Positions 1 through 5,463 of a stretch of DNA of 5,529 nt are shown here, piece after piece (the stretch's first letter is position 1; every line of letters begins with the position of its first letter). Position numbers and translations under genes: made by a program. The DNA is from Actinomycetota bacterium (GTDB lineage Bacteria; Actinomycetota; Thermoleophilia; UBA2241). The notes below the pieces were generated by a model. It did no database searches and was not told where the DNA came from. It was given only the letters and a program-made list of their open reading frames with translations. The DNA lies in assembly GCA_003158705.1 (NCBI GenBank), contig PMKX01000100.1:1-5529 (forward strand), in the 5' to 3' direction.

Positions 1-1
1 A

Positions 2-415
2 GCCCTCGCCGTCCTCTACGTGGTCATCATAGTGCGCATGTTCTTGTCACCGCCGGTTGTCAGCGGACGCACCTATCCGTGGGTACCGATCGTTGTGGCT
101 GTCCTCGTGTCGCTGGCCTTCGCGCTCGAGTTTGGCCTCCTCCTGGCCATAGCCTTCCGCCAGCGCTGGGCCTACATCGCCTATCTCGTGGTAGTGGCGT
201 TGAGCGTGCCCTACGCAGCATCTGGCGCGAAGGGAAACCTCGAGCGTGGCCCGGGCTACGTTGCCTTGTTCATCGTCGGCTGGGCGATACAGATCGCGGT
301 GGTCGTCCTCCTCTTGCGCCGTTCGGCGCGTGAGTGGTACGGCTTCGGTCGTGCGGGCGGCGGCCGTTCGGGCGAGCGGAAGCCGGAACTGCCGGGTGGT
401 CAAGAGCATCTCTAG
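2..415 (+). CDS. Small multi-pass membrane protein, 5' end outside window
   Basis: I do not recognise this protein. The frame is open from base 2 to a TAG at 413-415. The first hydrophobic stretch (ALAVLYVVIIVRMFL) begins at the window edge, so the true start probably lies upstream; an internal GTG at 20 would give 131 residues. Counting from that GTG, further hydrophobic segments lie at about residues 22-46, 51-66 and 80-99, which suggests four membrane passes. A short basic, glycine-rich cytoplasmic-looking tail follows the segment ending RRSAREWYG. No catalytic motif is visible. The two positively charged loops (RQRW and LLLRRSAR) fit an integral inner-membrane protein. The stop lies in a CTCTAGAG palindrome, and the next gene starts 83 bases later on the same strand, so cotranscription is possible but not shown. 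Function is unknown. Confidence 0.7.
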   Translation, partial: ALAVLYVVIIVRMFLSPPVVSGRTYPWVPIVVAVLVSLAFALEFGLLLAIAFRQRWAYIAYLVVVALSVPYAASGAKGNLERGPGYVALFIVGWAIQIAVVVLLLRRSAREWYGFGRAGGGRSGERKPELPGGQEHL

Positions 416-488
416 AGGGACGCCGCGGCATGGACCGAGCAGGTAGACGACGCACAGGTCGATGCCGACGCACGAGGTGATCTACGCG

Positions 489-494
489 AGGAGG
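489..494 (+). promoter_or_regulatory. Ribosome binding site fixing the VOC protein start
   Basis: AGGAGG lies four bases before a GTG at 499. An in-frame TGA at 478-480 lies just upstream. The GTG is therefore the only start available for the full domain, despite being a minor start codon. Confidence 0.75.
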
Positions 495-498
495 CGCC

Positions 499-912
499 GT
501 GGAGTTTCATCAAGGCAGGCTTGTCGACCACATTCACCTGCGCGTCACCGACCTAGCCGCCAGCAAGCGGTTCTACACGGCGGCGCTCACGGCGCTCGGC
601 TTTGCGGACGCCGTGACCGACGCTCCCGGCTACTTCGCCGCCGACGAACTCTGGGTCGACAGGGCGCCCGGACCAGTCTCGCAGGTCCATCTCGCGTTCC
701 AGGCCCAAGACTGCGGCGCAGTCGAACGCTTCTTCGCCGCGGCCATCGCCGCCGGCGGCAAAGACAACGGCGCGCCGGGCGAACGAACCTACCGCCCCGG
801 CTACTACGCCGCGTTCGTTCTCGACCCAGATGGCAACAACATCGAAGCCGTCTACCACGGGCCGGTGCGCAAGTCCGCCGAATCGGTGGTTGTCTCGAGC
901 CTGGCGCCGTAG
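499..912 (+). CDS. VOC-family (glyoxalase/dioxygenase fold) protein
   Basis: This is a complete 137-residue single-domain protein of the vicinal oxygen chelate superfamily, whose members use a beta-alpha-beta-beta-beta metal site. It shows the usual landmarks in order: DHIHLRVTDLAASKRFY at 10-26 opens the first module, with H11 as a candidate metal ligand. VHLAF at 63-67 starts the second module, with H64 as a second candidate. AAIAAGGKDNGAPGER spans 81-96, and YYAAFVLDPDGNNIEAVYH spans 102-120, with E116 as a candidate third ligand. The length is normal for a one-subunit VOC protein, which would act as a cytoplasmic dimer. The subgroup with AAGG-DNGAPG and YYAAFV-DPDGNNIE is common in bacteria but has no firmly assigned substrate; fosfomycin or glyoxalase activity should not be assumed. 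The start is set by the AGGAGG and by a stop upstream in the same frame. Confidence 0.92.
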   Translation: MEFHQGRLVDHIHLRVTDLAASKRFYTAALTALGFADAVTDAPGYFAADELWVDRAPGPVSQVHLAFQAQDCGAVERFFAAAIAAGGKDNGAPGERTYRPGYYAAFVLDPDGNNIEAVYHGPVRKSAESVVVSSLAP

Positions 913-957
913 GGTCAGTGAGGCCGACTCGCGTCGTCACGTCCGCGATCTCCCGGG

Positions 958-989
958 TGGTATCCTTGCCAAGATGTGTCAGGAGGTGA
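958..989 (+). promoter_or_regulatory. Candidate extended -10 promoter and strong RBS of hicB
   Basis: TGGTATCCT at 958-966 matches an extended -10 element (TGn then TATCCT). It lies about 27 bases before the hicB ATG, leaving a leader of roughly 20 bases. No good -35 is visible, which is tolerated with an extended -10. AGGAGGTGA at 981-989 is a full match to the anti-Shine-Dalgarno sequence, with its AGGAGG core six bases from the ATG. The control signals of the module look intact even though its coding sequence is damaged. I saw no clear operator repeat for HicB autorepression. Confidence 0.45.
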
Positions 990-992
990 GCG

Positions 993-1200
993 ATGTCGGT
1001 CGTCTTTCGAATCGAGCTTGAGCGCGAGACCGACGGGCGCTGGATCGCCGAGGTGGTCGAGCTGCCCGGGGTGCTCGCGTACGGCGTGACCCAAGACGAC
1101 GCCATCGCCCACGTGCAGGCACTTGCGCGTCGTCGCCGACCGCCTCAAGGACGACGATGCCGGCCGAGAGTTCCTGAACATCTCCTTCGCCGCCGCGTGA
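993..1200 (+). pseudogene. hicB: HicB-family antitoxin, frameshifted
   Basis: HicB antitoxins bind and neutralise the HicA mRNA interferase, and often repress their own operon. Residues 1-45 from the ATG at 993 match the HicB N-terminal fold: FRIELERETDGRWIAE, VELPGVLAYG, then the helix start TQDDAIAHVQALA. Family members continue with LRVxADRLE or similar. Here the frame instead gives an arginine-rich run. Moving to the next frame at about 1125-1129 restores VVADRLKDDDAGREFLNISF, which ends in AAA and a TGA at 1198-1200. The gene is therefore whole in length but broken by one extra base, or by two (or five) missing bases. A family consensus of ALALRV would need five more bases here. A collapse of a GCGC-T-GCGC repeat to GCGC would explain this; that step is inference. 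Read without correction, the frame runs on into hicA and gives a 130-residue product (993-1385). Confidence 0.8.
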
Positions 1201-1385
1201 GCGACTGGCTGAGCACCCGCGCCAAACTCGTGCTCGCCGGTCTGCTCCGAATCGCCTGGCAGGTCGAGCGACAAACCGGCTCCCACCGCGTGCTCATCCG
1301 TCTTGGCTGGCCCAACCTCGTATCCGCCTTCCATGACCGCGAGGAGATCGGCCCGCGGATGCTCGCGCGCATCGCCAAGGGTTGA
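1197..1385 (+). CDS. hicA: HicA-family toxin, C-terminally truncated
   Basis: HicA toxins are small double-stranded-RNA-binding-fold ribonucleases that cleave mRNA. The GTG at 1197 overlaps the hicB TGA as GTGA, typical of translational coupling, and no separate ribosome binding site is seen. The 62 residues show the family pattern: STRAKLVLAGLLRIAW (helix 1), QVERQTGSHRVLIRLGWP with the catalytic-type histidine of GSH at residue 34, then SAFHDREEIGPRMLARIAK leading into helix 2. Relatives usually continue with about ten more residues of the type HTGLTPEDL. Here the protein ends AKG and a TGA that lies at the boundary with a foreign gene fragment. The order is antitoxin first, as in many HicBA pairs of this subgroup and opposite to E. 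coli hicAB. Loss of the helix-2 end may reduce toxicity, which would fit survival next to a frameshifted antitoxin. Because this frame equals that of the hicB start, an in-frame fusion product is also possible. Confidence 0.82.
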   Translation: MSDWLSTRAKLVLAGLLRIAWQVERQTGSHRVLIRLGWPNLVSAFHDREEIGPRMLARIAKG

Positions 1386-1461
1386 ACATCCAGTACTCTG
1401 TCCGCGTCGCGCGACCACTGAAGACGGCGTACTTGCGCAGTGCCTCCAAATACCACTTCAT
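1381..1461 (-). pseudogene. 5' remnant of a DUF805 membrane-protein gene
   Basis: Starting from an ATG at 1461-1459 on the minus strand, the first 27 codons read MKWYLEALRKYAVFSGRA followed by TRTEYWMFN. This matches the characteristic N-terminus of DUF805 proteins, such as E. coli YhaH and YhaI (M-WYL--LK-Y--F-GRARRKEYWMF). The family consists of inner-membrane proteins of about 110-150 residues with unknown role. After residue 27 the match stops: the hydrophobic segments that should follow are missing, and the frame reads antisense hicA to a TGA at 1296-1294, for a total of 55 codons. A G-rich stretch before the ATG (GGGGGG, six bases upstream) may be its ribosome binding site. The gene keeps its head and has lost its body. 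It would have been divergent from rpsT and convergent with hicA. Confidence 0.8.
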
Positions 1462-1520
1462 GCAGAGCCCCCCGTCCCGAGCGCGTTGCCGCAGGTGACC
1501 GCTGCCGACCCGTGGCCCGT

Positions 1521-1549
1521 GTGACGCGAGCGCATCCTACACCTACACT
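1521..1549 (+). promoter_or_regulatory. Possible upstream promoter of rpsT
   Basis: GTGACG at 1521-1526 and TACACT at 1544-1549 are separated by 17 bases and resemble -35 and -10 elements. It would be a second, more distal start for rpsT. E. coli rpsT also has two promoters, but the match here is weak and could be chance. Confidence 0.22.
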
Positions 1550-1561
1550 CGTCGGCCCGGC

Positions 1562-1591
1562 TTGCCCCGAGCACGGCGCCTGTGCTAGCAT
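1562..1591 (+). promoter_or_regulatory. Likely housekeeping promoter of rpsT
   Basis: TTGCCC at 1562-1567 and TAGCAT at 1586-1591 are 18 bases apart. A TG at 1583-1584 makes the -10 an extended type (TGC-TAGCAT). Transcription would begin near 1598, giving a leader of about 40 bases. A five-base dyad, AGCAC and GTGCT at 1570-1574 and 1582-1586, lies in the spacer around GGCGCC; it may be chance or an operator. Confidence 0.5.
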
Positions 1592-1638
1592 CGCACGCCT
1601 GTAGTCGCACACCGACGCACCGCTAACGAAGGATCGAC

Positions 1639-1905
1639 GTGCCCAACATCAAGCAGCAAGAGAAGCGCATGCGCCTGGCCGCCAGGCAGACGATGCGCAA
1701 TCGTCAGATCAAGTCGAGCCTCAGGACGATGTTCAAGAAGCTCGAGGCGGGCGTCGGCGAAGGCGACCAGAAGGCTGCTGAGGAACTCGCCCGCCACCTG
1801 CACAGCCAGATCGACAAGGCCGCCGCCAAGCACGTCATCCACGCCAACAGCGCCGCCCGCAAGAAGAGTCGCGTGGCGCGCACGCTGGCGCGCCTCTCAG
1901 ACTAG
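1639..1905 (+). CDS. rpsT: 30S ribosomal protein S20
   Basis: S20 is a primary 16S rRNA-binding protein of the small subunit and helps early 30S assembly. The 88 residues match the family's usual length and layout. The opening MPNIKQQEKRMRLAARQ is followed by MRNRQIKSSLRTMFKKLE, a helical middle ending in HLHSQIDKAAAKHVIH, and the conserved NSAARKKSRVARTL at 70-83. The protein is highly basic and alpha-helical, as expected. The GTG start at 1639 follows GAAGGA at 1628-1633 with five bases between, and GTG is followed directly by the PNIK seen in most S20 proteins. It has its own promoter upstream and points towards holA, overlapping it by four bases at the stop codons. This convergent rpsT-holA pair is conserved in Actinomycetota. 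Confidence 0.97.
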   Translation: MPNIKQQEKRMRLAARQTMRNRQIKSSLRTMFKKLEAGVGEGDQKAAEELARHLHSQIDKAAAKHVIHANSAARKKSRVARTLARLSD

Positions 1906-1933
1906 CTCGGGCGCGCGCCCACCAGGCGCGCCA
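1886..1933. repeat. 10-bp inverted repeat around the shared rpsT/holA stop
   Basis: TGGCGCGCCT at 1886-1895 is exactly repeated in inverse at 1924-1933 (AGGCGCGCCA), around a 28-base loop. The loop holds the CTAG of both stop codons and a 12-bp palindrome (GGGCGCGCGCCC, 1909-1920). It could act as a bidirectional terminator without a U-tract between the convergent genes. However, both arms encode Ala-Arg-Leu in their own genes with GC-rich codons, so part of the symmetry may be coincidental. Confidence 0.45.
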
Positions 1934-2882
1934 CCGCCATCTCCAGCACGAACTCCGGCTCGAGCTGTGACGCACCCTTCATCCCTACCTCTGCGTCAGC
2001 CAGCGTCTGCATAGCCAGGCCCAGCGTGCGACGGTCGAAGTTGGCCCGCTGCCGCGCGAGCTTCTCGGCCGCGAACGGGTGCACCTTGAGGATGCCGGCG
2101 ATCTCGCCCGGCGGTGTCTGCGCCGGCAGCTGGGCCACCGTCTCCAGATTGCGCAGGTGACGCAGCACGGCGTAGAACGCCGAGCCGGCCTGCTCGCCGT
2201 GCGCGTAGAGCAGCTCCAGACAACGTAGCGCCTCGCGGCGATCGCCGTTGCCGACCGCGTCGGTGAGGTCGAAGACCTTGCGCTCCACGCCGGGCACGCA
2301 CACGGCGTCCACGTCGCTCTCGGCGGCCGCGCCGCCGCCGACGTAGGTCGCCAGCTTGGCGATCTCCGACTCCAGCCGCTCGGCGTCGTCGCCCACGGTG
2401 TCCAGCAGGCGCTGGGCGACACGCTCGTCGAGCTGCAGGCCGCGGGAGGCGGCTTGCCTGCGGGCCCACTCGTTGAGCTTGGCTCGCTTGGGCAGGTCGA
2501 AGCGCAGCACCTCGCCCGTCTTGACCACAGCCTTGGTCAGGCGCTCGGTCTTGGCAAACGTCGCCCCCACCAGCGCCAGGCATGTGCCGGGCGCCGGGTC
2601 GGCCAGGTAGTCGGCCACCACGCCCCTCTCGCCCACCGTCCAGCGGTCGGCATTGAGCACCAGGATCAAGCGTGTGCCGACGACGAAGGCGGCCGTGTTA
2701 GCGCTTTCAATCACGGTGTGCGCACGCTCGGCGCGGGCGTCGAAGAAGGTGAGGTTCAGATCGCTGCCGGTGTCTTCGAGCACGCGGCGGCGCAGCCTGG
2801 CGGCAGCGCGGCGCACCTTGGGGGTGTCGCTGCCGCAGATCAGATACGCCGGTTTGAGCTCGGAGCGCGAGGTCGTAGCCAC
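1902..2882 (-). CDS. holA: DNA polymerase III subunit delta
   Basis: HolA is the delta subunit of the clamp loader; it opens the beta sliding clamp so it can be placed on primed DNA. The protein begins a few residues before ELKPAYLICGSD, where delta subunits normally start. LILVLNADRW and LALVGATFAKTERL lie in the N-terminal AAA+-like region (about residues 72-78 and 102-115 from this start), without a Walker A motif, as expected for delta. VGDDAERLESEIAKLATYVG and VFDLTDAVGNGDRREALRCLELLYAHGE lead into the C-terminal helical domain, which ends with HPFAAEKLARQRANF and the closing EFVLEMAVARLV. I chose the GTG at 2882, giving 326 residues. An in-frame ATG at 2939 would add 19 basic residues, but it has no ribosome binding site and would run through the promoter. 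The TAG stop at 1904-1902 overlaps the rpsT stop. About 116 bases separate it from comEC, so holA probably has its own promoter. Confidence 0.93.
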   Translation of the reverse strand: MATTSRSELKPAYLICGSDTPKVRRAAARLRRRVLEDTGSDLNLTFFDARAERAHTVIESANTAAFVVGTRLILVLNADRWTVGERGVVADYLADPAPGTCLALVGATFAKTERLTKAVVKTGEVLRFDLPKRAKLNEWARRQAASRGLQLDERVAQRLLDTVGDDAERLESEIAKLATYVGGGAAAESDVDAVCVPGVERKVFDLTDAVGNGDRREALRCLELLYAHGEQAGSAFYAVLRHLRNLETVAQLPAQTPPGEIAGILKVHPFAAEKLARQRANFDRRTLGLAMQTLADAEVGMKGASQLEPEFVLEMAVARLVGARPS

Positions 2883-2895
2883 GACGCCAAGAATA
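2883..2895 (-). promoter_or_regulatory. Candidate leaderless promoter of holA
   Basis: On the minus strand TATTCT (2895-2890) is a good actinobacterial -10. Exactly seven bases lie between it and the GTG at 2882, so transcription would start at the start codon itself. There is no ribosome binding site before this GTG, which agrees with a leaderless message. No -35 is recognisable. Confidence 0.5.
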
Positions 2896-2944
2896 GCACG
2901 CGACGGGCGGCGAGCGGGGCGCGCGTGGCGCGACGTCATCGCGA

Positions 2945-2985
2945 GGACGCCCGTGCGTCCCGCGGGCGACGCGCAAGCGGCGCGT
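2945..2985 (-). terminator. Two short hairpins after comEC
   Basis: ACGCGC and GCGCGT (2969-2974 and 2980-2985, five-base loop) and GGACGC and GCGTCC (2945-2950 and 2955-2960, four-base loop) are perfect six-base stems in the comEC-holA gap. Neither has a U-tract. They could weakly end or pause the comEA-comEC message, but short GC-rich stems are common in DNA of this composition. Confidence 0.25.
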
Positions 2986-2998
2986 GAACGGCCCGCCG

Positions 2999-5422
2999 TC
3001 AGCGCGGCGGCTCGCAGGCCACGCGCAGCCCGTTGGGGTCGGCGCTCAAGACGACGTCGCCGGCCTGATCGGTGCGCAGCACCGGCACGCCGGCTGCAGC
3101 CATCAGGGTCAGCATCTGCGCCGTTGGGTGACCGTATGTGTTGGGACCCACCGAGATCACACCGAGGCGCGGCTCCAGCCGCGCCAGCAACGCCGTGTCG
3201 AAGCCGTCGCGGCTGCCGTGGTGCGGCAGCTCGGCGACCGTGACCGGCGGCAGCGAGAGTGCTGCCAGCGCCGCTCCCTCGCAGTCGCCGGGTAACAGCA
3301 CGCGCGCCTCACCGAAGCCGACCACGACCACCAGCGCGCAGTCGTTCTCGCCCTGATTGCCTGCCTCGCCGTTCGCGTGCGTGGGCAGCACGAGCAGCGA
3401 GACCGCACCCGCCTTGAGAGCCAAGGGCGAGGTGCAGTCGCGCACGTCAGTGCCGGCGGCCGTGAGCTGCTGCCGAATACGCTCGAGGGCTGGCGACGGT
3501 GTGGGCGGCCGCGGCAGCAGCGCCCGCGTGATCGGGATGCTGCCGATCACGTCCTGCAAGCCGGCGACGTGATCGGCATGCCCGTGCGACAGCACGAGCA
3601 GGTCGATGCGCCGCACGCCGTGCGCACGCAGCGTGTGGGCGAGCGGCGACGGCCCGGCGTCGATGAGCACGGTGGGTCCGCCGGGCGCCTGCACCAAGGC
3701 GGCGGCACCCTCGCCGATGTCGAGGCAGGTGACCGTGGGCACGCGCGGCGGCGAGGCGGCGGCGGGCGTGAGCACCAGCACCGCCGCCAGCAGCGCCGCC
3801 GTGGCCACGCACAGGTGGCCGCGGCGCCGGTCATCGTACGCGAACTCGCGCAGCGTGAGGCGGCGCCGCTCCGCCAGCCGCCACACGACCAGAAGCTCGG
3901 CGACCAGCGCCGCCGGCACGAGGATGCTGAGCGTGGGCCCGTGCCACTCCAACACGGCGAAGGAGAGGTTGCCGAAGGCGCGCGCCACCCAGATGAGGAA
4001 CGCCGTGAACAGGCCGGCGAGCACGTTGAGCAGCGTGCACAGCCGCCCCCAGAAGAAGCCGGCGACCACGGAGAGCATGCCCAAGAACATGATGGGCCCG
4101 AGGACGAAGCCGCCGGCCACGTTGGCGAGCACGCCGACCGCCGAAGTGGAGCCAAAGGTGAGCATCGAGACGGGAGCCGTGGCCAGGCTCGCGGCCGTGG
4201 TGACCGACACTTGGCTCGCCACCGGCGCCGGCAGAAACGAGAGCCGACGCGCCAGCGGGGTGGCAAGCAACAGCAAGCCGGCCACGGCCGCGAACGAGAG
4301 CTGGAAGCTCACGTCCGTGAGCGTGTTGGGGTTGACGGAAAGGAGCCAGGCGGCCGGCGCCAGCCACAGGAGCCAGCCGTCGCTCGGCCGTGACACCAGG
4401 GTGGCCAGGAGCCCGATGACGCCGGCCACGCCGGCGCGCACGATGGAGGGCGAGGCGCCGGTCACCATCACATACGTGACCACCAGCGGCAGAAGGGCCA
4501 GCGTGCGCGGCACCCGGCCGACGCCGAGCAGCATGAGCACGAAGGTCCACATGCTGCAGAGCAGCACCACGTTCTCGCCCGAGACCGCCAGTATGTGAAG
4601 CAGGCCGCTGCGCCGGAAATCCTCGATGAGGCCGTCGTCCACACCCTGGTCGTCGCCGAGCACCATGCCGTCCAGGACCTCGCGGACCGGCGCCGCCAGG
4701 CCGCGCCGCAGGTGGCGACGCGCGGCCACCCGCAAGCGGTCGACCCAGCCCTGCAGGCCGCCACGATGCCCAACGATGTGCAGGTCGGCCAGCGAAGCCG
4801 TGAGCATCACGTGTTCGCCACGGCGCCGCAAATAGCGTCCGTAGTCGAACTGCCCCGGCTGTGTCGCGGGCGGCGCCGAGATGCTCACACCGGCGATGCA
4901 TATCTGGGCGCCCTCTGTGAGCACGCCGCACGGGTCGTAGACCGGTGTCGCGTTGTCGGCGACGCTCAGCGTGAGATGTGCCGGCTCGTGCACCGGCACG
5001 CCGCTGGCGGAGTCGACGCGCAGAGGCACGGTCAGCTTGCCCGGCCCGGCTTTGGGCAAGCCGGTCACCGTGCCGCGCAGGGTGGCCCTGCGACCGATGA
5101 ACCCGGTCAAGCGGCTGTGCTCGAAATGTGCCAGCCGCAGCGAGCCGACGGCTACACCACAGACCAGGAAGAGTGCCAGAACGCAGCCGGCGATGACCGT
5201 GCGCATCACATGCGTCGCCGACGTGTCCGCGGCAGCCGTCGCCGACGCCTGTCTGGAGGCGCCTGACCGCCTACGCCCAATCGCCGCCGCACCCAGCGCA
5301 CCGCCGGCACCCACGACACAGCCCGCCGCCAGCACCAACGGGCCCGGCCGCCAGGCCAGCGACAGGCACAAGCCCAGGCAGTAGCCGGCAAGCAGTAGGT
5401 GGATGACGCCGGCGCGCCTCAC
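2999..5422 (-). CDS. comEC: ComEC/Rec2 competence DNA-uptake channel
   Basis: ComEC carries one DNA strand across the cytoplasmic membrane during natural transformation. The 807 residues have the full family layout. Hydrophobic segments at about 5-50 and 76-95 are followed by a DUF4131 OB-like extracytoplasmic domain (about 100-215), with two cysteines at 165 and 175 that might pair. The Competence channel domain (about 245-515) contains LLHILAVSGENVVLL at 274-288, GASPSIVRAGVAG at 322-334 and DVSFQLSFAAVAGLL at 370-384. A last membrane segment near 537-555 leads to a metallo-beta-lactamase domain (about 560-807), thought to degrade the second strand. That domain has TVLIDAG at 584-590, LSHGHADH at 611-618, LLPGDC at 709-714, LPHHGS at 732-737 and YGHP at 763-766. 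The usual DVGQGD motif is changed to DIGEGA at 568-573. The GTG at 5422 is the first possible start, because an in-frame TGA lies nine bases upstream. Its ribosome binding site is weak. It lies 41 bases after comEA and is probably cotranscribed with it. Confidence 0.95.
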   Translation of the reverse strand: MRRAGVIHLLLAGYCLGLCLSLAWRPGPLVLAAGCVVGAGGALGAAAIGRRRSGASRQASATAAADTSATHVMRTVIAGCVLALFLVCGVAVGSLRLAHFEHSRLTGFIGRRATLRGTVTGLPKAGPGKLTVPLRVDSASGVPVHEPAHLTLSVADNATPVYDPCGVLTEGAQICIAGVSISAPPATQPGQFDYGRYLRRRGEHVMLTASLADLHIVGHRGGLQGWVDRLRVAARRHLRRGLAAPVREVLDGMVLGDDQGVDDGLIEDFRRSGLLHILAVSGENVVLLCSMWTFVLMLLGVGRVPRTLALLPLVVTYVMVTGASPSIVRAGVAGVIGLLATLVSRPSDGWLLWLAPAAWLLSVNPNTLTDVSFQLSFAAVAGLLLLATPLARRLSFLPAPVASQVSVTTAASLATAPVSMLTFGSTSAVGVLANVAGGFVLGPIMFLGMLSVVAGFFWGRLCTLLNVLAGLFTAFLIWVARAFGNLSFAVLEWHGPTLSILVPAALVAELLVVWRLAERRRLTLREFAYDDRRRGHLCVATAALLAAVLVLTPAAASPPRVPTVTCLDIGEGAAALVQAPGGPTVLIDAGPSPLAHTLRAHGVRRIDLLVLSHGHADHVAGLQDVIGSIPITRALLPRPPTPSPALERIRQQLTAAGTDVRDCTSPLALKAGAVSLLVLPTHANGEAGNQGENDCALVVVVGFGEARVLLPGDCEGAALAALSLPPVTVAELPHHGSRDGFDTALLARLEPRLGVISVGPNTYGHPTAQMLTLMAAAGVPVLRTDQAGDVVLSADPNGLRVACEPPR

Positions 5423-5463
5423 CCAGGCTCACACCGCGCGGCGGAGGCCACGGTCACGACGCG

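Noticed and set aside
416..498. Gap between the membrane protein and the VOC gene, checked for a small gene or promoter
   Set aside because: An ATG at 430 opens only about 16 arginine-rich codons, and no clear promoter or hairpin is seen apart from the VOC ribosome binding site.
462..989. 175-codon plus-strand frame over the VOC gene
   Set aside because: Very arginine-rich and without domain features; it is an out-of-frame reading of the VOC gene, which has a strong ribosome binding site and clear motifs.
915..1418. Minus-strand open frame opposite hicBA
   Set aside because: It shows no family similarity. The DUF805 remnant is in a different minus frame, so this frame does not belong to it.
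1303..1524. Plus-strand 73-codon frame after hicA, considered as a shifted HicA C-terminus
   Set aside because: The sequence from about 1381 is explained as the reverse complement of a DUF805 gene start, and no frame gives the expected GLTPEDL-like HicA end.
1534..1539. TAGGAT on the minus strand as a -10 for the DUF805 remnant
   Set aside because: No matching -35 and a long distance to the ATG; too weak to list as a feature.
3377..4393. Long plus-strand open frame of 338 codons opposite comEC
   Set aside because: It is rich in Arg, Gly, Gln and His with no domain pattern, and lies wholly antisense to a convincing comEC. It is a GC-rich shadow frame.
3606..4598. Second long plus-strand open frame opposite comEC
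   Set aside because: Low-complexity Ser/Ala/Arg/Thr composition and antisense to comEC; stop codons are rare in this base composition.
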